The notes under the pieces: generated by a model
The model's database searches: none
What the model was told of the DNA's origin: nothing
The model's input: only the letters and a program-made list of their open reading frames with translations
Position numbers and translations under genes: made by a program
DNA from: Nocardia vinacea NBRC 16497
GTDB taxonomy: Bacteria; Actinomycetota; Actinomycetes; Mycobacteriales; Mycobacteriaceae
Assembly: GCF_000308835.1 (NCBI RefSeq)
Contig: NZ_BAGN01000006.1
Span: forward strand, 96,933-160,932
Direction: 5' to 3'
DNA: 64,000 bases
Shown: positions 1-8,897 of the stretch, in pieces
How the letters are laid out: every line of letters begins with the position of its first letter
Numbering within the stretch: the first letter of the stretch is position 1

Positions 1-1
1 C

Positions 2-1460
2 CGTGACTACGCCACCTCCGGTCTGGAGAGCGGTCTGGTCATCTGCTGGCTGGGCCTGCTGTGGTGGCAGCTGATGCGCTGGAGTCAGACCGAGCGGGTG
101 AAGCTGCCCGCGCTGTTCGGGCTGGTGTTCCTCGCCGGACTCGCACCGCTGATCCGTCCGGAGATGACGCTGGTCGGCGCCCTGTCGCTGCTGATGATCT
201 TCTTGGCCCCGATGTCGCAGTCCCGGCTGCATCCGATCGTGTTGCGCGGCTTGATCGTTGCCGCCGCCGGACTGGTGCCGATGTGCTACCAGGTCTGGCG
301 GATGGGCTACTACGGCCTGCCCTATCCGAATACCGCGGTCGCCAAGGATGCGGGCGGCGCCAAGTGGGGGCAGGGCTTCAAATACCTCTGGGGATCTGGT
401 CGGTCCGTACTACCTGTGGGTGCCGCTGCTGGTGCTGCTGGTGCTCGGTGTGGTCGCGGGCCGCTCGGCGCGTGCCGACAAGGCAGCCGACGAGCGCTGG
501 ACGGTGCGGCGGGTCCGTGCATGGCTGCACTCGCCGAGTGCGGTGGTCGCGCTCATGCTCGGCAGCGGATTCGTCCTCACGATCTATGCCCTGCGCGTCG
601 GCGGTGACTTCATGCACGGCCGGATGCTGCTGCCGCAGCTGTTCTGCCTGCTGCTGCCGGTCGCCGTGGTGCCGATTCGGCTGCCCGAGGGCGGTCTGCG
701 GGCGGTGACCGCGAAGGATTGGTCCTTCGCGGTGATCACGCTCGCGCTGCTCGGGACCGCGGGCTGGGCGCTGTTCGCGGCGAACACCACGGCCATCAAG
801 TCCGGCACCAAGATCAGTGCCTCCGGCATCGTCGACGAGCGCGTCTACTACGTCCTCAATACCGGCCACGACCATCCGATCCTGGCCGAGGACTACCTGG
901 ACTACCCGCGCGTGCGGGCCATGGTGAACAACATCGCCGAAACCCCCGACGGCGGTCTGCTGCTGAACTCGCCGTCGTTCATGTTCTGGTACATCGCGCC
1001 CCCGCCGCAGCCGATTCCCGACGGTGGTGCCGGGCATACCGTCTACTTCCTCAATCTCGGAATGACCAGCATGAACGTCCCGCTGGACGTGCGCGTCATC
1101 GACCAGATGGGCCTGGCCTATCCGCTGGCCGCGCACACCGACCGGCTCACCGACGGCCGGATCGGCCACGACAAGAGCCTGTATCCGGACTGGGTCGTGG
1201 TGGATACCGGCATGGTCGACCGGCATCCGTGGATGCCCTGGTACATGGACGAGAAGTGGGTCACCCAGGCGCGCACCGCCATGAGCTGCCCGGACACCGT
1301 GGCACTGAATATCTCTTACCGTGATCCGCTCACCTGGGGTCGCTTCAAGCACAACCTGATCCACGCACTGCACTTCGCGAAGTACCGGATCGATCGCGTG
1401 CCGAAGTACGAGATCGAGCGGTGCGGGCTGGTGGATCCGTATCCTCAACCGCAAAGATAA
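2..1460 (+). CDS. aftB: AftB-type terminal arabinofuranosyltransferase, 5'-truncated by the window and frameshifted
   Basis: The product is a multi-spanning GT-C enzyme that would add the terminal beta-1,2-arabinofuranose of arabinogalactan from decaprenyl-phosphoryl-arabinose. The first visible residues (RDYATSGLESGL) and the sequence through MRWSQTERVK to QGFKYLW are read in one frame. From about position 393 the protein continues one base further on as DLVGPYYLWVPLLVLLVLG and runs to TAA at 1460. The break lies in the G run at 390-393; removing one G restores YLWDLVGPYYLW. The C-terminal half has the membrane segments and the extracytoplasmic domain expected of AftB. Position beside mycolyltransferase genes matches Rv3805c-Rv3804c. 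It is either a true pseudogene or a sequencing error; the coding sequence is otherwise clean on both sides. Confidence 0.8.
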
Positions 1461-1477
1461 GAAGCAACTCCTGTCAC

Positions 1478-1507
1478 ACTGAGCCCATGGATCTCCGTGG
1501 GCTCAGT
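1478..1507 (+). terminator. Intrinsic-type terminator after aftB
   Basis: Ten-base perfect arms, ACTGAGCCCA and TGGGCTCAGT, flank a 10-nt loop 17 bases after the aftB stop and are followed by TCTTTC. Confidence 0.7.
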
Positions 1508-1539
1508 TCTTTCACTGACCAGGGCAGATAAACGTGGCG

Positions 1540-1591
1540 CATATCGCTTTATCTCTTTTTGATAACGTCACCGCATCGATGAAGCGATATG
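1540..1591. promoter_or_regulatory. Inverted repeat upstream of the first mycolyltransferase gene
   Basis: CATATCGCTT at 1540-1549 is matched by its exact complement AAGCGATATG at 1582-1591, 32 bases apart, about 110 bases before the start codon of the downstream gene. The spacing suits two half-sites on one DNA face, or a weak stem in a leader RNA. No known regulator is recognised. Confidence 0.4.
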
Positions 1592-1699
1592 GTACGTGGG
1601 AACGCCCGTTGGGGCGTCCGATTTCGACATGGGCCCATCCAGTGGTCAACGTAGAGACGCGGCCGTAGTACGACCGCATAACGAAAGGCCTATAACCAG

Positions 1700-2791
1700 A
1701 TGCGAGGCGTGATCGGGCGAAGGACGCAGAATGGACGTCTGAAAACCCGTAGAGCCGGTTCGTGGCTCAAGCGGTCGGTGCTGATGTCGCTGGCTATCTT
1801 GCTGCCGCTCGGGGTGTCAGTAGCAGGTCCGGCGGGTTCCGCGTCGGCTGCGTTCAACCCGGACGGTTTCGATTTCTGGGTCGACTCCAGTATGGGTCCG
1901 ATCAAGTCGCGGATCTTCCGCGCCGCGGACGGCAATACCGGACGCGTGGTCTACGCGCTGGACGGTATGCGGGCCCGCGGTGACCTGAACGGCTGGGAGA
2001 TCGAGACCGAGGTCGCCCGTGAGCTGACCAAGTGGAATATCAATGTCGTCATGCCGGTCGGCGGCCCGTCCAGCTTCTATGCGGACTGGAACGCGCCGGG
2101 TAACTTCCTCGGCTTGAGCACCGGTTCGTCGGGTTCGGCCAATGGTTCGTCCTCCGGGTCCGCGATGACCGGCTCCTCGGGTTGGAACGAGACCCTCGGC
2201 AAGTCGAACACCTACAAGTGGGAGACCTTCCTGACCAGCGATCTGCGCAATGCCCTGCGTGATCGCCTCGGCTTCAGCCCGACCCGCAACGGTGTCTTCG
2301 GGCTGTCCATGGGCGGCAGTGCCGCGCTGACGCTCTCGGCCTACCACCCGGACCAGTTCGTCTATGCCGGTTCGTATTCCGGTTACCTGAACATCTCCGC
2401 GCCGGGTATGCGCGAGGCGCTGCGCGTCGCGATGATCAGCGCGGGCGGCTACAACATCGACGCGATGGCGCCGCCGTGGGGTCCGCAGTGGCTGCGCATG
2501 GATCCGTTCGTCTTCGCGCCGCAGCTGATCCGGAACAACACCAGGCTCTGGGTGGCCGCCGGTAGCGCACTGCCCGGTCCGGCCGACGCGAGCTCGCCGA
2601 TCGACATCATCCAGGGCACGCCGCTGGAGGCGCTCGCACTGGTCAACACCCGGGCCTTCCAGGTCCGGATGGCGACGCTGGGTGCGCAGAATGTCACCTA
2701 CAGCTTCCCGTCCGTCGGCATCCACAACTGGCACAACTGGGAGTCCGAGGTCTACCGCATGATCCCGGATCTCTCTGCCAATATCGGGTAA
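1700..2791 (+). CDS. Antigen 85-type mycolyltransferase (secreted), copy 1
   Basis: Alpha/beta-hydrolase of the antigen 85 family that transfers mycolic acid from trehalose monomycolate to trehalose or arabinogalactan outside the membrane. It has 363 residues: a basic start, a hydrophobic segment (about residues 28-48) ending AGSASAA as a signal peptide, then the mature domain. The nucleophile is Ser203 in GLSMGGS, and the likely catalytic His342 lies in GIHNWHNW. A Ser/Gly-rich insert (about residues 138-168) lies before the nucleophile and is absent from copy 3. The ATG has GAAAGG at 1682-1687. It heads an array of related genes, each with its own terminator, so the copies may be expressed independently. 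Which M. tuberculosis FbpA/B/C it matches cannot be decided by eye. Confidence 0.93.
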   Translation: MRGVIGRRTQNGRLKTRRAGSWLKRSVLMSLAILLPLGVSVAGPAGSASAAFNPDGFDFWVDSSMGPIKSRIFRAADGNTGRVVYALDGMRARGDLNGWEIETEVARELTKWNINVVMPVGGPSSFYADWNAPGNFLGLSTGSSGSANGSSSGSAMTGSSGWNETLGKSNTYKWETFLTSDLRNALRDRLGFSPTRNGVFGLSMGGSAALTLSAYHPDQFVYAGSYSGYLNISAPGMREALRVAMISAGGYNIDAMAPPWGPQWLRMDPFVFAPQLIRNNTRLWVAAGSALPGPADASSPIDIIQGTPLEALALVNTRAFQVRMATLGAQNVTYSFPSVGIHNWHNWESEVYRMIPDLSANIG

Positions 2792-2805
2792 TACCCGGCC
2801 CCTCG

Positions 2806-2839
2806 AAACCGCCTGGTGTGTTCGCACGCCAGGCGGTTT
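2806..2839 (+). terminator. Terminator after mycolyltransferase copy 1
   Basis: AAACCGCCTGG and CCAGGCGGTTT form an 11-base perfect stem with a 12-nt loop, followed by TTGTTT. Confidence 0.85.
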
Positions 2840-3086
2840 TTGTTTGCTCGCATCCGTCCGAAACCCCCATTGACAACGAATCAGCTGCTGGATGCCTTCG
2901 GTAGTTGTGGGGTGAATCACTTTCCAGCAACATGGAAGCATTCGCTGGTGATTGATGTGCGGAGAACATGCATAGAGGTCGAATCGTCCGTTTTGGGTAG
3001 GGCGGTGCATCTTTATGTCAGATGAGGGACCAGTCGAGATTGCCTGACATTTGCTGGCTGGCCGTCCGGATGAAAGGTCGAGTCGA

Positions 3087-4181
3087 ATGCGAAGTGTGCG
3101 CTGGAAACGTAGGCCCCCGCGTCCGAATCCGGGATATGCCTCGGGTTCCTGGGCGAGGAAATTGGTATTCGGCGTGGCGACGGCCATGCTGTTACCGCTC
3201 GGCATCTCCGTAGCGGGCAGCGGCGCGACCGCATCGGCGGGCTTCAACCCGGCGGCCTTCGACTTCTGGGTCGATTCCCCGGTGATGGGTCCGATCAAGA
3301 GCCGGGTGCTGCGTGCGGCGGACGGCAATACCAACCGCGTCGTCTATGTGCTCGACGGCCAGCGGGCACCGGAAACGCTCAATGGCTGGGAGATCGAGAC
3401 CAACGTCCCCGAGGTCCTCGCGAGCTGGAATATCAATGTAGTCATGCCGGTCGGCGGCATGTCGAGCTTCTACGCGGACTGGAATGCGCCGAGTAACTTC
3501 TTCGGCGTCACGCCCGGTTCGATGGGTTCGTCCACCGGATCCGGTGCGACGGAAGCCTTTATGGCAGGGCCCGGGAAGAGCTATCGCTACGACTGGGAAA
3601 CGTTCCTGACCGAGCAATTGCGACCGGCACTGCGGGATCGCTTGGGCTTCAATCCGAATCGCAATGGTGTGTTCGGGTTGTCGATGGGTGGCAGTGCCGC
3701 GCTGACGCTTGCGGCCTATCATCCGGACCAGTTCAGCTTCGCCGGAGCGTTCTCGGGCTACCTCAATATTTCGGCGCCGGGTATGCGGGAGGCGATTCGG
3801 ACGGCGATGATGGACGCGGGCGGCTACAACGTGGACTCGATGGCGCCGCCGTGGGGTCCGCAGTGGCTGCGGATGGATCCGTTCGTTTTCGCGCCGCGCT
3901 TGATCGCGAACGGCACCCGGGTGTGGGTCGCCGCCGGTAGTGCGCTGCCGATGCCCGAGGATCTGAATATTCCGTTGCCGGTTGCCGCGGATCGTCTCCT
4001 CAGGGGCTCGCCGCTCGAGGCGCTCGCCTTGGCGAATACCAGGGCATTTCAGGTCCGCATGATGTCGTTGGGGGCGCAGAACGTGGTGTATTCGTTCCCG
4101 CCCGCCGGTCTGCATGCGTGGACCAACTGGCAGGACGAGGCCTATCGGATGATTCCGGACATGTCCGCCAATATCGGCTGA
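3087..4181 (+). CDS. Antigen 85-type mycolyltransferase (secreted), copy 2
   Basis: Paralogue of the preceding gene, 364 residues from the ATG at 3087. That ATG is preferred over an in-frame ATG 36 bases upstream because GAAAGG lies at 3073-3078. The signal peptide has a hydrophobic core LVFGVATAMLLPLGISVAG ending near ATASAG. The mature domain keeps WNINVVMPVGG, the nucleophile motif GLSMGGS, LNISAPGMREA, WGPQWLRMDPFVF and a C-terminal GLHAWTNW in place of the family HSW. It has a Ser/Gly/Thr-rich insert at the same place as copy 1, so the pair probably arose by tandem duplication. Role as for copy 1: mycolate transfer in the outer envelope. Confidence 0.92.
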   Translation: MRSVRWKRRPPRPNPGYASGSWARKLVFGVATAMLLPLGISVAGSGATASAGFNPAAFDFWVDSPVMGPIKSRVLRAADGNTNRVVYVLDGQRAPETLNGWEIETNVPEVLASWNINVVMPVGGMSSFYADWNAPSNFFGVTPGSMGSSTGSGATEAFMAGPGKSYRYDWETFLTEQLRPALRDRLGFNPNRNGVFGLSMGGSAALTLAAYHPDQFSFAGAFSGYLNISAPGMREAIRTAMMDAGGYNVDSMAPPWGPQWLRMDPFVFAPRLIANGTRVWVAAGSALPMPEDLNIPLPVAADRLLRGSPLEALALANTRAFQVRMMSLGAQNVVYSFPPAGLHAWTNWQDEAYRMIPDMSANIG

Positions 4182-4233
4182 GTCGTCTATCGGCCGCCGC
4201 TCGCTCCCGGCGGGCATGTGTTGCTTGCGGTGC

Positions 4234-4263
4234 AAGCCGCCCGGTGCACGGACCGGGCGGCTT
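4234..4263 (+). terminator. Terminator after mycolyltransferase copy 2
   Basis: AAGCCGCCCGGT and ACCGGGCGGCTT form a 12-base perfect stem with a 6-nt loop, followed by TGTTC. Confidence 0.85.
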
Positions 4264-4629
4264 TGTTCTGGGCCGTATCGAGCATTTGCCCGCTGGTTGG
4301 CTGGATGATCGCTGGCTCGGGAGTTTCGGCGCGGCATGCCCGGCGAAGGATCGTGGTAACTGTTCGCGTCGGTAATTCCCGGACCCGGCACGATCCGACA
4401 TCGCGGCGGCTTCTGGTTCGAGCATGTGCCAGTAGAAGAGTGATAACGCCGAGACCTTCAGTGCGCGGGAGAGTATCGGTGTCGAGTTTCGATCCTCATG
4501 CTCGACAGCGGCGAGCAACGGTGCTCGCATGGGCGAAAGATCGAATCGCTGCGACATCACGGAGTGCGCTGAATAGTTGCCGGTGACTGGCTGCGGAGCT
4601 CGGCGGTTGGGGGGTGGAATTCGCATTGG
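4264..4629. other. Intergenic stretch without recognised gene
   Basis: Between the copy 2 terminator and the decayed copy. No open frame here has a credible start site or recognisable protein. It probably held the promoter and 5' part of the decayed gene, now beyond recognition. Confidence 0.5.
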
Positions 4630-4886
4630 CAGATCTCCCTGGTGCTGCCGCAGTGGAATATCAACGTTGTCATTCCGGTCGACGGGCAATCCAATTCGGC
4701 TATGCCGGTTCGTATTCGGGCTACCTGAATATTTCGGCGCCCGGTATGCGCGAGGCGCTGCGGCTGGTCCGGCTGCATTCCCGCGGCCCGACGAACGCGG
4801 TCTTCCGCTACCCGGCGGGCGGTGTGCACGCCTGGCGCTACCGGGCCGGCCAAGTGCTCGAGACGCTTCCGGATCTGAGCCGGTAG
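4630..4886 (+). pseudogene. Decayed antigen 85-type mycolyltransferase fragment
   Basis: Three pieces of the family survive in order but not in one frame. QWNINVVIPVDGQS (near 4651-4692) matches the WNINVVMPVGG strand of the intact copies. After a frame change, FGYAGSYSGYLNISAPGMRE (from 4695) matches the segment following the nucleophile. A tail containing FRYPAGGVHAW, then VLETLPDLSR and TAG, matches the C terminus. The region carrying the catalytic Ser and about 80 residues before the final His are deleted, and there is no signal peptide. It can make no active enzyme. Confidence 0.85.
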
Positions 4887-5225
4887 CTCGGGTAAGGATT
4901 CGGACTCCCTAGTGACCCCCTAATCTTTGTCCGAAATTCCCGTTCCGACACGACATCTCCGCACGAACGCGATAAGGTCTCCGCACGATCACAGCTTGTG
5001 AACGGGCGGAATTCGGCCACTCGAATACCCCGGTCTTGCTAAGGCTTCGCACGTCGAATAACCTCCAGCGAGCGCAAGTGTGACCAGATCGTTGTAGCGC
5101 CGTCTCTTGTGCCGGAATGTCGGGTACCGGTTCGCATGTGACGTGCGTCTCGTTGGCAGCACGGGTGTCGCCCGGTCCGCAAGGGCCACGGGCGACACCA
5201 CAACAGCAGAAAGAGAGCAGGATTC

Positions 5226-6263
5226 ATGCGTTTCGGCAGGGCGGCCGCGCCGAAGAGAACCAAGTCGGGACGGCGAGGCACCCCTCGTGGTTGGCGGAAT
5301 CGAATTCTGGCTGTCGGTGCGGCGGCGTTGGCGCTACCGATCGCCGCGGGCGTGACGGGCCCGACCGTTGCTTTGGCGGCGCCGATGCACGGCCCCGCGT
5401 TGCGGACGCCGTCGGGCGGCTTCGAAGATCTGATGGTCCCGTCGCAGATGGGTCCGATCAAGGTCCAGGTGCAGTGGGCGGCGCGCGGCGGTGACGCGGC
5501 GCTCTACCTGCTCGATGGTCTGCGTGCTCGTGACGACCGCAATGCCTGGTCGTTCGAGACCAACGCCCTCCAGCAGTTCGGCAACGACAACATTTCGCTG
5601 ATCATGCCGGTCGGGGGTCAGTCGAGCTTCTACGCCGACTGGTACGCGCCGAGCAACACCAACGGCCAGAAGACCACCTACAAGTGGGAAACCTTCCTGA
5701 CCAAGGAACTCCCCGCCTTCCTCGAGGGCTACGGCGTGTCGCGCACGAAGAACGCGGTCGTCGGTCTCTCGATGGGTGGCTCGGCCGCGCTGGCGTTGGC
5801 CGCTTACCACCGCGACCAGTTCAAGTACGCCGCGTCCTTCTCCGGCTACCTGAACATCTCCGCGCCGGGTATGCGTGAGGCGATCCGCGTCGCGATGCTG
5901 GACGCGGGCCGCTACAACGTCGACTCGATGGCTGCGCCGTGGAGCTCGCAGTGGCTGCGGATGGACCCGTTCGTGTTCGCACCGCAGCTCAAGGGTCTGC
6001 CGATGTACATCTCGGCGGCCAGCGGTCTGCCGGGGCAGTACGACAACCCGAACTCGGCCGTCGGCTACTTCAACACCGCCAACGGTATGGCGCTGGAGGC
6101 GCTGTCGCTGGTGAACACCCGCGCGTTCCAGTCTCGCCTGGCCTCGCTCGGCATTCCGGCCACGTTCGACTTCCCGGCCTCGGGTACCCACTCGTGGAAG
6201 TACTGGGAGGGTGAGCTGTGGAACGCCCACAACGGCATCCTCGACGCCACCGGCGGTTGGTGA
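5226..6263 (+). CDS. Antigen 85-type mycolyltransferase (secreted), copy 3
   Basis: Intact mycolyltransferase of 345 residues. Signal peptide: basic start, then ILAVGAAALALPIAAGVTG and cleavage near VALAAP. The nucleophile is Ser182 in GLSMGGS and the catalytic His is in GTHSWKYW, the canonical form of the motif that copies 1 and 2 have changed to HNW/HAW. It lacks the Ser-rich insert of those copies, so it looks closest to the standard antigen 85 fold. It is likely to esterify trehalose or arabinogalactan with mycolate outside the plasma membrane. GAAAGAGAGCAGGA precedes the ATG. Confidence 0.94.
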   Translation: MRFGRAAAPKRTKSGRRGTPRGWRNRILAVGAAALALPIAAGVTGPTVALAAPMHGPALRTPSGGFEDLMVPSQMGPIKVQVQWAARGGDAALYLLDGLRARDDRNAWSFETNALQQFGNDNISLIMPVGGQSSFYADWYAPSNTNGQKTTYKWETFLTKELPAFLEGYGVSRTKNAVVGLSMGGSAALALAAYHRDQFKYAASFSGYLNISAPGMREAIRVAMLDAGRYNVDSMAAPWSSQWLRMDPFVFAPQLKGLPMYISAASGLPGQYDNPNSAVGYFNTANGMALEALSLVNTRAFQSRLASLGIPATFDFPASGTHSWKYWEGELWNAHNGILDATGGW

Positions 6264-6282
6264 GCTAAGGGTCTAGACGCTG

Positions 6283-6323
6283 AACGGCGCCGTCTGCTTC
6301 CGAACGGAAGCGGCGGCGCCGTT
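6283..6323 (+). terminator. Terminator after mycolyltransferase copy 3
   Basis: AACGGCGCCG and CGGCGCCGTT enclose a second nested stem (GCTTCCG and CGGAAGC), ending in TTCG. Confidence 0.75.
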
Positions 6324-6398
6324 TCGCATTCGGGCGGCGGATAAGCCTGTCCGCGTGTCTTACCCGCAACCGCGCCGCAACCGGGGTAGGAAACACTT

Positions 6399-8276
6399 GT
6401 GGCAGGACTTGCATTCGGCAGATGGGTGCGGCGCGGGCGGCGTAGCGGACGTGTGACCTGTGGTCGGGTCGCGATGCTGGCCACCGCCATCGTGATCCCA
6501 CTCGCCTCAGGGCTTTCCCCGAGCACCGCACCCGCAAACGCTCAACCCGCCGCCGCACCGGCTGTCGGCGCGACGGTGCAGCGGGTGGTGTGGCTCACCG
6601 ATCGGCGAGTGGCGCTGTGGATCAATTCGCCATCGATGGCCACACCCATCCAGGTGCAGCTGCTGCTGGCCCGGGATTGGAACACGCACCCGGAGGCCAG
6701 GTTCCCGGCCCTGTTCATGCTCGACGGTCTGCGCGCCACCGATGAGGAGAGCGGCTGGACCCACGACGCCGGTGCGGTGGACTTCTACGCCGATAAGAAC
6801 GTCACGGTGGTGCTGCCGGTCGGCGGCCAGTCCAGCTTCTACTCCGACTGGCTGCAGCCGGACAACGGCCGCAACTACAAATGGGAAACCTTCCTGACCA
6901 AGGAACTTCCGCCGCTGCTGGAGAGTCAGTGGCGCACCACGGATGTGCGTGGCATGGAAGGCATTTCGATGGGCGGTACGGCCGCGATGTTCCTGGCCGG
7001 GCGCAATCCGAATTTCGCGAAATACGCCGCGTCGTACTCCGGTGTGCTGACCACGACCACCCTCGGCATGCCGCAGGCGATCCAGTACGCCATGCACGAT
7101 GCGGGCGGATTCGATTCGGCCGCCATGTGGGGTCCGCCGGGCGGTCCGGAGTGGGACGGCCACGACCCATATGCGTTGGCGGACAAGCTCAAGGGCGTCA
7201 GCCTGTATATCTCCAGTGGTAACGGCTCGATCGGACCGTTCGACCAGGCCAGCGGCATTCCCGGGGTCAGCACCAACTACGCGGGCATGGGGTTGGAAAT
7301 CCTCTCCAGGCTGACCTCGCAGAACTTCGTGACCAAACTCGGCAAGCTATCCATCCCCGCCCAGGTGAATTACCGTCCCTCCGGCACACATTCGTGGCCG
7401 TACTGGGATTTCGAAATGCGCCAGTCCTGGCCGCAGGCCGCCGCCGCGCTCGGGGTCGATCCGAACAAACCGGCCTGCCAGACCGGGGGCGCGATCGCCG
7501 CCCTGGCGAGCGGCAACGGCTGGCTCGGCGAATGCCTCACCGGTGAGTATCAGGTGGCCGGCGGCATCGCGCAGGACTTCAAGGGCGGCCGGGTCTTCTA
7601 TTCGCAGGCCGACGGCGCGCACGCGGTCGGGGGCATGATCGGCGGCGGCTACCAGGCCGCGCTCGGCCCGGGCGGTGCGCTCGGCCTGCCCACCGATGAC
7701 GAACGCGGGCTGCCGGACGGCCGTGGACGCATGCAGGCCTTCCAGAACGGCCTGCTCTACTGGACCCCGCGGACCGGCGCCCAAGTGGTGCGCGGCGCGA
7801 TTCTCGACGAATGGGGTAGGCAGGGCTTCGAGCGTGGCCCGGCCGGATATCCCACCGGACCGGAGACCAAGGCGCCCAATAGGGACGGTGTGGTCCAGTC
7901 CTTCGAAAACGGTCCGTTCTACTACAGCGGGAAGACCGGTGTACATCATGTGCAGGGAATGATCCTGGGCAAGTACGCCGAATTGGGTTACGAGAACAGC
8001 CAACTCGGCTTCCCCACCGCGGACGAGGCCCCGAGCAAGGATTTCGGCCGCTACAGCAAGTTCGAGGGCGGAAATATCTACTGGAGCCCGCTGTCGGGTG
8101 CGTGGCCGGTGCGTTCGGGTCCGATAATGGATATGTGGTCGGTGGTCGGCTACGAGAACGGCAGGCTCGGGTATCCGACGAGTGACGAGTTCGCCGTTCC
8201 CGGGGGCGTCCAGCAGAATTTCCAGACCGGATTCATTACGGTGCGTGATGGCAAACCCGAGGTTCACGGCATTTAA
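6399..8276 (+). CDS. Mycolyltransferase with C-terminal LGFP repeats
   Basis: Secreted two-part protein of 625 residues. After a signal peptide (ends near ANAQPAAA), residues about 60-350 are an antigen 85/PS1-type esterase domain with nucleophile Ser190 in GISMGG and His in GTHSWPYW. Residues about 385-625 hold repeated units with LGLPT, AGYPT, LGFPT and LGYPT, the LGFP repeat found in corynebacterial PS1 and thought to anchor proteins to the wall. The GTG start at 6399 has AGGAAA about 9 bases upstream. Its position just before the lipoprotein and Rv3802c-type lipase genes corresponds to fbpD (Rv3803c). Mycolate transfer with wall attachment is the likely job; the anchoring role is from the family, not seen here. 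Confidence 0.92.
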   Translation: MAGLAFGRWVRRGRRSGRVTCGRVAMLATAIVIPLASGLSPSTAPANAQPAAAPAVGATVQRVVWLTDRRVALWINSPSMATPIQVQLLLARDWNTHPEARFPALFMLDGLRATDEESGWTHDAGAVDFYADKNVTVVLPVGGQSSFYSDWLQPDNGRNYKWETFLTKELPPLLESQWRTTDVRGMEGISMGGTAAMFLAGRNPNFAKYAASYSGVLTTTTLGMPQAIQYAMHDAGGFDSAAMWGPPGGPEWDGHDPYALADKLKGVSLYISSGNGSIGPFDQASGIPGVSTNYAGMGLEILSRLTSQNFVTKLGKLSIPAQVNYRPSGTHSWPYWDFEMRQSWPQAAAALGVDPNKPACQTGGAIAALASGNGWLGECLTGEYQVAGGIAQDFKGGRVFYSQADGAHAVGGMIGGGYQAALGPGGALGLPTDDERGLPDGRGRMQAFQNGLLYWTPRTGAQVVRGAILDEWGRQGFERGPAGYPTGPETKAPNRDGVVQSFENGPFYYSGKTGVHHVQGMILGKYAELGYENSQLGFPTADEAPSKDFGRYSKFEGGNIYWSPLSGAWPVRSGPIMDMWSVVGYENGRLGYPTSDEFAVPGGVQQNFQTGFITVRDGKPEVHGI

Positions 8277-8378
8277 TTCCAACCGGTCTGTTTGCCGACC
8301 GCCTGCACCTATGCTCGGCTTTCCTCTAGCCTGGGTGGCGACCCGTCCCCTTAGCGAACAGATCGAGGACACGAATTC

Positions 8379-8897
8379 ATGCATCGGACCCGCGGAAAGG
8401 TTATCGGCGTAGTCGTGGGGATCGCCGCTACCGGCTTGCTCGCCGCCTGTGGCAATAACGATTCGACTGTGACGAGCACGCCGACGCTGTCCCACACCAC
8501 GACGGCGGCGGCGACGACCTCCGCCTCGACCAGTGCCGGTGCAACCGGTCAGCCGGCGCCGGCCCCTGAGACGCCCGCCGATACGGCGACGCCGGAGCGC
8601 CCGCAGCCCGTCCCGACCAATCCCTCGCCTGCTGACACGTCGAAGCTCACCGACAAGGACAAGAAGTTCCTCGACGCGCTCAAGGCCGCGGGCATTACCC
8701 CGTCCAGCCCGGACATCGCGCTGAGCATCGGAACCTACGTCTGCCAGGGCGTCGCGGCGAATGCCTCCGATCAGGATCTGATGACCTTCGCTACCGCGAT
8801 GGCCGGATCGGATCCGTCCTTCGATCCGGCGAAGATGCCGGTGGAGCAGGCCGGCAAGATCTACATCGACACGGCTAAGGCGACGTACTGCCAGTGA
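8379..8897 (+). CDS. DUF732 lipoprotein
   Basis: Lipoprotein of 172 residues. A hydrophobic signal leads to the lipobox LLAAC (Cys about residue 24), followed by a Thr/Ser/Pro/Ala-rich linker of about 60 residues and a C-terminal DUF732-type domain (KFLDALKAAGI ... TYVCQGV ... AKATYCQ) with two cysteines that may pair. DUF732 proteins are small secreted actinobacterial proteins of unknown function. The stop codon overlaps the GTG start of the next gene by four bases, so the two are very likely translated together, which hints at a role near the cutinase-like lipase. Confidence 0.85.
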   Translation: MHRTRGKVIGVVVGIAATGLLAACGNNDSTVTSTPTLSHTTTAAATTSASTSAGATGQPAPAPETPADTATPERPQPVPTNPSPADTSKLTDKDKKFLDALKAAGITPSSPDIALSIGTYVCQGVAANASDQDLMTFATAMAGSDPSFDPAKMPVEQAGKIYIDTAKATYCQ

